From the NCBI GenBank assembly GCA_018985235.1, contig JADGIG010000087.1, forward strand, positions 1 through 21,789: a stretch of DNA of 21,789 nucleotides. Direction: 5' to 3'. A program made the translations under genes and the position numbers. The stretch comes from Sanchytrium tribonematis (taxonomy: Eukaryota > Sanchytriomycota > Sanchytriomycetes > Sanchytriales > Sanchytriaceae). The notes beneath the pieces were generated by a model that did no database searches, was not told the DNA's origin, and saw nothing but the letters and a program-made list of their open reading frames with translations. Of the stretch, positions 1-6,959 are shown in pieces. Numbering within the stretch: the first letter of the stretch is position 1; each line of letters opens with the position of its first letter.

Positions 1-372
1 ATGAAGCTCACCCACATCACTGGTTGATCCGATATTCATACCATAACCAGTCGAGGCAACCATATTAATGACGCCTTCTTCTTCGTGGTTTCCATGGATC
101 ATTAAAAAGTTGTACAGCAATTTCTCAGGCGGTTGGTCATATCTATATATTTCAATATCACTATTTTTACAGCAATTTTGCATGGATTTATAAAAATTTT
201 TATAATCTGTGGAGGTAGGCTGATTATTGTCGAATAAATCTCCTCCATGCAATACAAGATCATAATTGGTATAGTTCAATTGATATTCAAACATTTTGAG
301 CGCATCTTTTTGTCTGATGGGATCATTTGGAAGAAATCCCAAATGGGTATCAGTGACGAGTAAAATTTTCAT
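1..372 (-). CDS. MRE11: Mre11-type double-strand-break repair nuclease, N-terminal part (cut by window edge)
   Basis: The first 124 codons of a calcineurin-like phosphoesterase are visible; the rest lies off the left edge. Motif I is D8-T-H10 in a context DTHLGF, motif II is G44-D45 followed by LF, and motif III is HGN95-H96. These are metal ligands of the Mre11/SbcD family. Acidic and polar residues after DTHLGF, then GGDLFDNNQP, match the Mre11 pattern GGDLFxxNKP better than other phosphoesterases. Mre11 acts with Rad50 (and Nbs1/Xrs2) in the nucleus as a 3'-5' exonuclease and endonuclease at DNA breaks. Oddities: only about 50 residues separate motifs II and III, which is shorter than I recall for yeast or human Mre11, and GNH is followed by EEE rather than DD. 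The ATG at 370-372 starts directly at the first beta strand. A divergent gene begins 50 bases away. A diverged Mre11 is the best call; another phosphoesterase is possible. Confidence 0.75.
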   Translation of the reverse strand, partial: MKILLVTDTHLGFLPNDPIRQKDALKMFEYQLNYTNYDLVLHGGDLFDNNQPTSTDYKNFYKSMQNCCKNSDIEIYRYDQPPEKLLYNFLMIHGNHEEEGVINMVASTGYGMNIGSTSDVGELH

Positions 373-422
373 TGATTGTGTCGACTCCTCAAATTAATGG
401 AGAAAATCTTGTCACATTAAAA

Positions 423-1340
423 ATGCTACAAACGCTAATAGATTTAAGAAAAGCCAATAGTTCCTTTCCTGAAATAGCAGTTGACAGGTTGCCAAGTCAA
501 ATAATTCTTCGCAATGATCAATATCGATCAGCACCAATTGATGCATCATTATTGCAGTTTTGTGAATATCAAAAGAACACAATAAGTAACTTAAATTTGC
601 CTTTTATTTCTCAAAGTCATTTATTGTCAAAACACTTGAAAATATTAGAGAAATCCATTATTTATTTAAACTTATTGAAACTTAAACATAATCTTTTACG
701 AGGTGAAAACAAGAAGCCTGCCATTGACTTAATTCATGATTTCAAAATTGAAAAGTCACATCTAGTTCATGTGGAAAACAAAAATAGAATCAAAATTTTG
801 AAAGACTATGCGCTCTATCTAGAAAATTTTATTGAAATATCGACTGAAAATCTGAAGAAGACTTCCAATTATTTTGATTATCTCAAAAAATCTTTAGGAG
901 ATGTACAAATGCTAATTTCTAAATCTGAAAGATTCAAAGAGACACTTGTTGCACAAAGTACTCTGCTCAAGTCCAGGAGAATTGAAAATGGTAATATTAT
1001 TAATTTAACCTATGGAAAAATATATTATGATATCTTAGTCAAAATTGGACTTTCGGTTCAACCTACCCAACTTTACAACATTGACATAATTCCGGACTTG
1101 ATCCTAGATAAAGTCAAGGCACTTAACACCTTGAAAAGTAAGAGAACACAGAAAAGAAAAGTAATTCAAGATCTACTAAGAGTTAAATTTGGTGTCCACA
1201 TTGAAGACTCATTGATTATACCTGAATACCCACAACGTATCGAAATTCCAATCTGGGATTTAGGTGCGAAAGAGGAAAGGCTGAACGAATTAGTATTGCA
1301 ACTCAAAGCAATGGAAAATAGCTTTAATGAATCACGCTAA
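423..1340 (+). CDS. Unrecognised coiled-coil protein, 305 aa
   Basis: I do not recognise this protein. The frame is open from 372, but the codon there is TTG; the first ATG is at 423, so I start there. The product is rich in Lys, Leu, Ile, Asn and Glu. Long heptad-like helical stretches are visible around residues 75-190, with a shorter one at the C-terminus (about 280-305). A proline-containing segment near residues 265-280 (IPEYPQRIEIPIWDL) separates them. There is no signal peptide, membrane segment or catalytic motif. The pattern of long helices with a short C-terminal coil is seen in many structural subunits of spindle, tethering and kinetochore complexes, but no family can be named. It is divergent from the Mre11 gene, and its TAA overlaps the TAG of the convergent Rab gene. 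Coding status rests on the long open frame and coherent composition. Confidence 0.8.
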   Translation: MLQTLIDLRKANSSFPEIAVDRLPSQIILRNDQYRSAPIDASLLQFCEYQKNTISNLNLPFISQSHLLSKHLKILEKSIIYLNLLKLKHNLLRGENKKPAIDLIHDFKIEKSHLVHVENKNRIKILKDYALYLENFIEISTENLKKTSNYFDYLKKSLGDVQMLISKSERFKETLVAQSTLLKSRRIENGNIINLTYGKIYYDILVKIGLSVQPTQLYNIDIIPDLILDKVKALNTLKSKRTQKRKVIQDLLRVKFGVHIEDSLIIPEYPQRIEIPIWDLGAKEERLNELVLQLKAMENSFNESR

Positions 1341-2014
1341 CAGCAAAATTTATTATTGGGATTTGTCAAATTCACGTGGTTACTGCTATATAGTTTCGCA
1401 TTACCGTAAACGATACCAGACTTTTCCATAGACTCTATATCCAATTCACCATTTTCAATCTTGGCTAAAATTCTTTCGATCGCTCTTGTAAGGCCTGATT
1501 TGAATTCTTTCTCAAAATGATATATCGATGTTTCGCAAAATATAGCCTCGTACCTCTTTGCCAATTCGTGTCCTTGTTCTGTGGTGATAGATTCTTGAGT
1601 TCTTTTATCAACTTTGTTACCAACTATTAATAAAACGCAATTTGGGGAATAAAGTCTAATTTTTCTTATCCAATCTTCCATTTGATAAAATGTATTTGGA
1701 TTGTCAACTGAATAAACCACGCAAGCAATCGCCGACGATCGATAATAACTTTGAGTTATGCTCTGGAATCTCTCTTGACCTGCTGTGTCCCATATCTGCA
1801 ATTTAATAAACCTATTAGGTTCAATTTTGAAAACTGTGGATGCAAATTCTACTCCTATGGTTGGATTATAATTTTCAATGTTAGTAGGACTCAGCGATGC
1901 CAGGTCTTCGTTATCTTGCCTTTTCACAAACTCTTTCAAAATAGTAGATTTACCGACATTCGAGCTGCCTATTATGATCGCTTTAAGTAAAAATTCATAT
2001 TGATTGCTGCTCAT
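1337..2014 (-). CDS. Rab-family small GTPase, 225 aa
   Basis: A Ras-superfamily GTPase that cycles between GDP and GTP and directs vesicle traffic. All G motifs are present: G1 GSSNVGKST (residues about 16-24), the switch I threonine in NPTIGVEF, G3 WDTAGQERFQSIT, G4 NKVD, and a G5-like ETS in place of the common ETSAK. The switch II sequence and the YYR stretch after it are typical of Rab proteins. The protein ends in FCC, a double-cysteine tail for geranylgeranylation, so membrane attachment is expected. Switch II resembles the Rab2/4/14/39 group, but I cannot fix the subfamily. Unusually, about ten polar residues are inserted between helix 1 and switch I (DNEDLASLSPTNIENY), lengthening the approach to the effector loop. 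It lies 15 bases downstream of the ABC transporter stop on the same strand, and its TAG overlaps the stop of the opposing gene. Confidence 0.95.
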   Translation of the reverse strand: MSSNQYEFLLKAIIIGSSNVGKSTILKEFVKRQDNEDLASLSPTNIENYNPTIGVEFASTVFKIEPNRFIKLQIWDTAGQERFQSITQSYYRSSAIACVVYSVDNPNTFYQMEDWIRKIRLYSPNCVLLIVGNKVDKRTQESITTEQGHELAKRYEAIFCETSIYHFEKEFKSGLTRAIERILAKIENGELDIESMEKSGIVYGNAKLYSSNHVNLTNPNNKFCC

Positions 2015-2029
2015 GAAAATTGTTTCACT

Positions 2030-5002
2030 CTAAAGTTTTATTAGATTTTTGTTTTGAATCTCGTAAATTGTATCGGCCTCCAAATCTTGATGAGACACCA
2101 TCACAACAATTTTTCCAGTTTTCCTCAAGAGATTCACAACTTTTTTACGCATTTCGTGGTCCAACGCGTTTGTCATCTCGTCCATTAGAAGCACCTTGCA
2201 TGGATGAATAATACCTCTAATAATTTGAATTCTCTGCTTCTCACCACCACTAAGCTCGACCTTGCTTCTACAAACTCCCCATAAATGATCCAAGTGCAAA
2301 TCAGAAAACAATTGTTTCAAATTATCAAAATTATCAATCTCTCCCATATAGATATTATCCAATATATCACCTCCAAGATAATCATTTTCAACAAGCAATA
2401 TCTTATTTTGAAAGTTTGTCAAAATTGTGCCTTTACAGGGTACCAAATTAGCAATGATTCTTAACAAGGTTGATTTTCCACATCCACTCTCACCTTTAAT
2501 TTGAGTGATGCCCTCATTAAATTCAACACATATTTCTTTTAAAATAGGACTAAAGCTCAAGTTCTCGAGGCTTACTTTATCTATAACTTTGTAAGTGTAA
2601 TTATTCATGGAATGAAACGACACAATGCTTTGGAACAAGTCATACATATCAGAGACCATTTTGAAATTTGTAAGTTCGCCAAAAAACGAACTCAATTGAA
2701 CTGCTGTGTTGATGAGAATTCCTAAAATTGAACTTGCATTAAAAATTGTAATTTTATGGTCCAAAATTAAGGCACCAGTTGTGTAAGTTGTGAATAATAT
2801 GCATATCATAGGCAGTGTGTCTAGGATGCCAAGATGTATACTTTTTAGTTTGCAATATTTCATGCAAGCATTTAGGTGTATTTTTCGACGATTTTTGAGA
2901 AGTCCATCAATAAAAGGTAATTTTCCAAATGGCAGTAGGCTAGAAAGAAAAACTTGACTTTCTTCATATAACATAATAATTTTAGACTCATGAGGATTCA
3001 AAGCCATGCGAGAGATGTATACCACAACACCACAACCAATAAATATTATTTGCAGTGCAAAAATTAACGTGGAAGACTCTCTGATGATAAGGTAAAAAGC
3101 GACGGCAATAGCAGATAAACCTCTAATGCTCTGGAGTAAGCTTTGACAAGAGTAATATTGAATATTGCCGACAACTTCCGTATAAGCAAATAATAACTTT
3201 GGGTGGTAAACCTCTGAGTTTAAAACCAAATCTCTCAATTTAATAGATAAAACGTTCAAAAAGTACGAACTGATTTGCATATTGATCTCAGAAAACGCGT
3301 TTACAGCTGCAGATAATACTAATAGTTTGATGTTGGGATTAGTGAATAGGCCTCCGACAAGATGACCTTGTAAAGGTATAATTATACCACCCATGATGAA
3401 AGACATTGTAGCATAGATCAAGGTAGAAATTGGTATCAATCTATATAACTGTAAAAAAGTATTCAAAATAGAATTTGCTGATTGTTTCTCAGTTTGATGA
3501 TACTGCAAAATATCCGCGCTTGAATTTTGAATTTTAGCCTCTTTCACAATCTTTTGGGATTTGTCGTTTTCTATTAGAGATCCATTTTCCAAAGTGATTA
3601 TTTTAAACTTTTCTTGAAATATGGCATCATGGGTAACCATAATGAGTTTGTAATTCAATAAGTGATGAAAAACAACTTTTGCCAGTCTTTGATTTAAATA
3701 GCTTGTAGGCTCGTCGAGAAGAAGCCATTCATTCTGATAATAAATCAAGTATCTCATTAAACAAATTCTTTGTCTTTGTCCCATGCTCAAAGTATTTGGA
3801 CTACTCAAGACATTTAAATCTAATTCAAATAATTTCAAGAGCTCTTCATACCTCAATTTTGTTTTCTTGTCAAGACTGTCAACGTGAGAAATATAAGGGC
3901 CGCGCATAAAAATATTGTCAAAAACTGTTGACTCTATAAAATTCATGTTTTGGTCCATATACATTGAACTTTTCAAATCGACTTCGCCTTCGAATGGAAT
4001 AGCTTTTGCTAGACATCTTAACAGGGTGGATTTGCCACTATTTGTGTGTCCAAGAATCAGTGTATTCGAATTAACTTCAAAATTTAAATTTTTTAGAATT
4101 ACATTATCATCGATTTTGCAGCTAAGATTTTTGACGTTGAAAGCTCTTTGACTCTCATTTATAATTCTAAAATCAGCGGGATTGGAATCTTTGTCAAATA
4201 TACCATTCAATTTATCCCAAGATAAAGACTTTTTATAATAGCGCTGGTAAGTTCCAACGACGTTGTGTAATTGTATCAACGTCATTCCAAATAACATCAT
4301 ATCCATAAAATTGTCGAATAGCAGATAAATTGCTCCAAGCATTGACATACTGCAGAATTGAAAGAGACTCCAGCCAATTGCACCAGCAAGTGTCAACTTC
4401 CATTGTGATTTGTTTTGTATAACTTGAAGATTCCTAATTTTTGCTTTTAAACTAGTAAATTGCTTGTAAGTATAAAAATGTGTATAATATTCGGTATAAT
4501 AGTGAGTACATTGCTGCCTATCGTGATTCAATGTAGCGCTGTACCGATTAAGAACTTGTAATTGATAATACAAAATAACAGCTGGAATTGCAAATAATAC
4601 AGACACCAATATTATTGTTAATAGGCTATGCTTATAAATGCTGTAAAGGGTATATATAATTGTATTGACTAAATTTAAAAAATCAATCGGCTCTTTCAAA
4701 ACGGGAGTATTAATGTGATATACTGCAGAAAATTCATTGGTATCCAAGGACTTAGGAAAATGAAATATGATAGAATTGACAAGTTTATGGCATTTCGAGT
4801 GCAGGGCGTATTGATAAAATGTCATTACAAGGAATCTAGCCAAAATTACAGCGGACAGAGTAATTAATATATCTTGCAATTCAAACAGATCAAATTTTTT
4901 CTTTACCAGCCCGACTGTTTCCGAGGTCAGATATCCAAATGCCACATACAAAAGGCTTAATAAAAATTGACAAGTTAAAATTTTCCATTCTCCTTGTAGC
5001 AT
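2030..5002 (-). CDS. Full-size ABC transporter (TMD-NBD-TMD-NBD), 990 aa
   Basis: One polypeptide carries two membrane domains and two ATPase domains, giving an ATP-driven exporter-type transporter; the substrate is unknown. Membrane domain 1 covers about residues 1-270 and membrane domain 2 about 510-755, each with several hydrophobic helices. NBD1 has Walker A GHTNSGKST (about 317), signature LSMGQRQR (about 403), Walker B LLLDEPTS (about 425) and H-loop THD (about 456). NBD2 has Walker A GESGCGKST (about 836), signature LSGGEKQR (about 913), Walker B VLLMDEMTN (about 935) and H-loop SHQ (about 966). Both catalytic glutamates and H-loop histidines are present. Deviations: LSMGQ in NBD1, the NBD1 D-loop reads SYLN, and the NBD2 Q-loop position appears to be Asn (VEN where VPQ is usual). 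At 990 aa it is short for a two-module ABCB/ABCC protein. No standard subfamily could be assigned. The start ATG is 2 bases from the divergent RPA32 ATG. Confidence 0.93.
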   Translation of the reverse strand: MLQGEWKILTCQFLLSLLYVAFGYLTSETVGLVKKKFDLFELQDILITLSAVILARFLVMTFYQYALHSKCHKLVNSIIFHFPKSLDTNEFSAVYHINTPVLKEPIDFLNLVNTIIYTLYSIYKHSLLTIILVSVLFAIPAVILYYQLQVLNRYSATLNHDRQQCTHYYTEYYTHFYTYKQFTSLKAKIRNLQVIQNKSQWKLTLAGAIGWSLFQFCSMSMLGAIYLLFDNFMDMMLFGMTLIQLHNVVGTYQRYYKKSLSWDKLNGIFDKDSNPADFRIINESQRAFNVKNLSCKIDDNVILKNLNFEVNSNTLILGHTNSGKSTLLRCLAKAIPFEGEVDLKSSMYMDQNMNFIESTVFDNIFMRGPYISHVDSLDKKTKLRYEELLKLFELDLNVLSSPNTLSMGQRQRICLMRYLIYYQNEWLLLDEPTSYLNQRLAKVVFHHLLNYKLIMVTHDAIFQEKFKIITLENGSLIENDKSQKIVKEAKIQNSSADILQYHQTEKQSANSILNTFLQLYRLIPISTLIYATMSFIMGGIIIPLQGHLVGGLFTNPNIKLLVLSAAVNAFSEINMQISSYFLNVLSIKLRDLVLNSEVYHPKLLFAYTEVVGNIQYYSCQSLLQSIRGLSAIAVAFYLIIRESSTLIFALQIIFIGCGVVVYISRMALNPHESKIIMLYEESQVFLSSLLPFGKLPFIDGLLKNRRKIHLNACMKYCKLKSIHLGILDTLPMICILFTTYTTGALILDHKITIFNASSILGILINTAVQLSSFFGELTNFKMVSDMYDLFQSIVSFHSMNNYTYKVIDKVSLENLSFSPILKEICVEFNEGITQIKGESGCGKSTLLRIIANLVPCKGTILTNFQNKILLVENDYLGGDILDNIYMGEIDNFDNLKQLFSDLHLDHLWGVCRSKVELSGGEKQRIQIIRGIIHPCKVLLMDEMTNALDHEMRKKVVNLLRKTGKIVVMVSHQDLEADTIYEIQNKNLIKL

Positions 5003-5004
5003 AC

Positions 5005-5655
5005 ATGGTAGAAATTGATTTTGTAAGTGCCATTGTACCTGTGCTCGTGGAAGATGTCTTAGGTGGTAGACACGCAGGTGCTACACATGTTATTGAAGGG
5101 CATGGAGTGACGAATATATCCCTATGTGGCAAACTGATTAGGATTGAAGATCAGTTGGGTCAACCATGGTACAAATTGAATGACGCTACAGGTAATGTGA
5201 AGGTCGCTTACGATATTGATCAAGAGCAGGTGGAGGAATGTGGATGTGCAAAAGTTATTGGAAGTGTGAGAACTGATGCAAATGGTGATATATACATTCA
5301 AGCTTACACAATTAATGCCTCTAATGACATCAATGCTCTTAGCTGCCATATTTTGGAGAAAAAATTTGCTTTCAAACTGTATAAACATGGGTTACCACCA
5401 ACCTTGAAGGAACAATACAACATGGGTGACATGCTGCCAATCAGTGGCCCAGTTATTCAGCAGGCTCAAAGTGGTGACACAAAGGAAGCTTTGATTGAAT
5501 TTTTGCGCAACAACGGCACTAAATCAAATCTTCAACAACTAGAATCCCAGTTCCAAGGAATCGACTTATCAAAGCTGTTGTATGAATTGGAAAATGAGGA
5601 TGGCCTTATATATTCCGGTGGCGAACAAGATAATCCAGAGTACACGTTGTTTTAG
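5005..5655 (+). CDS. RPA2: Replication protein A 32 kDa subunit (RPA2), 216 aa
   Basis: This is the middle subunit of the single-stranded-DNA-binding RPA heterotrimer, which acts in replication, repair and checkpoint signalling. The OB-fold occupies about residues 8-125: the family strand IVPVLVEDVLG, then VIEGHGVTNISLCGKLIRIE, a YKLNDATGNVKV stretch (the human protein has YKIDDMTAAPMDV) and the HILEKKFAF helix. The C-terminal winged helix, about residues 150-216, reads KEALIEFLRNNG and ends with a LLYELENEDGLIYS segment. I start at the ATG at 5005, which is the last Met before the first OB strand. The frame is open upstream to 4939, but that part is antisense to the ABC gene and has no family resemblance. 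This leaves almost none of the Ser-rich phosphorylated N-terminus usual in RPA32. Gluconokinase follows 30 bases downstream on the same strand. Confidence 0.92.
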   Translation: MVEIDFVSAIVPVLVEDVLGGRHAGATHVIEGHGVTNISLCGKLIRIEDQLGQPWYKLNDATGNVKVAYDIDQEQVEECGCAKVIGSVRTDANGDIYIQAYTINASNDINALSCHILEKKFAFKLYKHGLPPTLKEQYNMGDMLPISGPVIQQAQSGDTKEALIEFLRNNGTKSNLQQLESQFQGIDLSKLLYELENEDGLIYSGGEQDNPEYTLF

Positions 5656-5685
5656 ATAATAAATTTTAGGATATTTTTTCAGACT

Positions 5686-6204
5686 ATGGGGCAAAATGGG
5701 ATTTATTGTATTTGTGGCGTTAGCGGATGCGGTAAGAGTGCTTTAGGTATTGCCCTAGCTAGAGAATTGAGAATCCAATTCATTGATGGTGATGATTATC
5801 ACACTGATGTCAATAAAGATAAGCTACGAAAGGGAATCCCATTAAGCGATTCTGATCGAATGCCTTGGTTAAAAGAAATCCACGAAAAATTACTTTCAAA
5901 TAAGAGTTGTGTTGTTGCTTGCTCTGCACTTAAAAAGAAATACAGAGAGTATCTTGCCACTGACCTAGAAGGCAAAGTTATATTTATATATTCAAAAGTC
6001 GATTTTGATATTGTCAAAGAGAGAGTTTCTAAAAGAAGAGGTCACTTTGTGGGAGTTAATTTAGTGGAGTCACAGTTCGCGACATTAGAGTCGCCAAAAA
6101 TCGACGAGTCCGTGAGTTATAAAGTCATAGAAATTGAAAATCACGGCTCGATCAAGGATTTTATTCAACAAGCCAAAGAGAAGCTATTGTTGACTAGCCA
6201 ATAA
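5686..6204 (+). CDS. Gluconokinase, 172 aa
   Basis: A cytosolic kinase phosphorylating D-gluconate with ATP to 6-phosphogluconate, which feeds the pentose phosphate pathway. The protein has the whole GntK/IDNK signature: P-loop GVSGCGKS (residues about 12-19), DGDDYH (about 34-39) followed by NKDKLRKGIPLSDSDRMPWL, ACSALKKKYREYL in the middle, the lid motif RRGHFVG, and the late ESQFATLESP. Length matches bacterial GntK, which is about 175 aa. The ATG at 5686 starts four residues before the first beta strand, so no targeting peptide is present. A pyrimidine-rich tract ending in CAG lies three bases upstream of the ATG; it looks like a splice acceptor, but no coding exon is needed. The last 21 bases overlap the 3' end of the convergent UBA-rhomboid gene. 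Confidence 0.95.
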   Translation: MGQNGIYCICGVSGCGKSALGIALARELRIQFIDGDDYHTDVNKDKLRKGIPLSDSDRMPWLKEIHEKLLSNKSCVVACSALKKKYREYLATDLEGKVIFIYSKVDFDIVKERVSKRRGHFVGVNLVESQFATLESPKIDESVSYKVIEIENHGSIKDFIQQAKEKLLLTSQ

Positions 6205-6912
6205 AATCGCCAATGCTTGCTCTATGTTATTGTTGGACTGCAATAGTGCTTGTGTGCTTTGTTCTGTACTAAACCCCATATCTGTCAATTGTCGTAATGC
6301 TGAATTATTAGGTTGAGGTACTTGACTTTGGTTTCTGCTTCCCCTGGGTTCTTGTTCAAATCTTCGACCACTTCTGCCGAAAAAAGTTTCGTCTTTGTAG
6401 GTCGTAAATGCCAATTTGTTCAAAACTGAGTCTAACTGGAGAAATAAATTTGATTTTAATTTTAATACCAACTTATTGTATGTTATAAAGCTCACCAATG
6501 GAGCAATGATATAGTATGGGTTTGTGAATACCATTTGTAATGCAAAAGCATACACATACCACTTGTTTGTAAAAGGAATAGGACCAAATTTAGTTAAATG
6601 AGAATAAGGAATCATAGAATAATATGGACCAATAGTCGATAGCGACCACAACGCGAGATTTGGAGCACCACCTATATAGTAAATAAGTAGTCCGGATCCC
6701 AAAGTATTCACAGTTTGCAAAATTGTGAATTTTGCAGGTCCAATAAATTTTTCCACATGGCGGGTATTGTAAAGGATGAGCGATCCCAAGATCCAGTCAA
6801 AGGTGCTGGTGTAGAAAAAGGACATATCTTTTTTAGTAACAGAGTTCCAATAACTAAGAACAGACCCTATAATCAATACTAGCTTAAGTGATGGAGAATT
6901 CGAAAAAATCAT
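6184..6912 (-). CDS. Rhomboid-like membrane protein with C-terminal UBA domain (UBAC2/Dsc2-like), 242 aa
   Basis: The N-terminal 165 or so residues hold about five to six hydrophobic segments of rhomboid-like layout: one near 10-20, FDWILGSLILY, FTILQTVNTLGSGLLIYYIGG, ALWSLSTIGPYYSMIP, WYVYAFALQMVF and YYIIAPLVSFITYNKLV. I see no GxSG serine-protease motif, which fits the inactive members of this family. A polar linker rich in Arg, Gln and Asn (about 170-200) leads to a UBA domain at about 204-242 with the typical MGFS loop and a LLQSNNNIEQAL helix. In fission yeast Dsc2 is part of the Golgi Dsc E3 ligase that cleaves SREBP; human UBAC2 acts in ER-associated degradation. Membership of the family is clear, but which of these roles applies is inference. 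Its stop overlaps the gluconokinase gene, and its ATG is 47 bases downstream of the MAPR gene on the same strand. Confidence 0.88.
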   Translation of the reverse strand: MIFSNSPSLKLVLIIGSVLSYWNSVTKKDMSFFYTSTFDWILGSLILYNTRHVEKFIGPAKFTILQTVNTLGSGLLIYYIGGAPNLALWSLSTIGPYYSMIPYSHLTKFGPIPFTNKWYVYAFALQMVFTNPYYIIAPLVSFITYNKLVLKLKSNLFLQLDSVLNKLAFTTYKDETFFGRSGRRFEQEPRGSRNQSQVPQPNNSALRQLTDMGFSTEQSTQALLQSNNNIEQALAILLASQQ

Positions 6913-6959
6913 TTTATTTCAAAGGGGTAAAGACTGCCCAAAGTACTATTTACTAGGTT

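Noticed and set aside
5023-5062. Perfect GTAAGT donor near the RPA32 start with possible acceptors at 5062 and 5077
   Set aside because: Reading through gives the conserved first OB strand (IVPV); both candidate introns would shift the frame.
4890-5132. Minus-strand open frame over the ABC/RPA32 junction
   Set aside because: It lies antisense to RPA32 and in another frame from the ABC gene, with no protein-like composition; shadow.
5656-5685. TTTTTTCAG tract just before the gluconokinase ATG as a splice acceptor
   Set aside because: The gluconokinase is complete from its ATG and no partner donor with coding sense was seen; a non-coding leader remains possible but unsupported.
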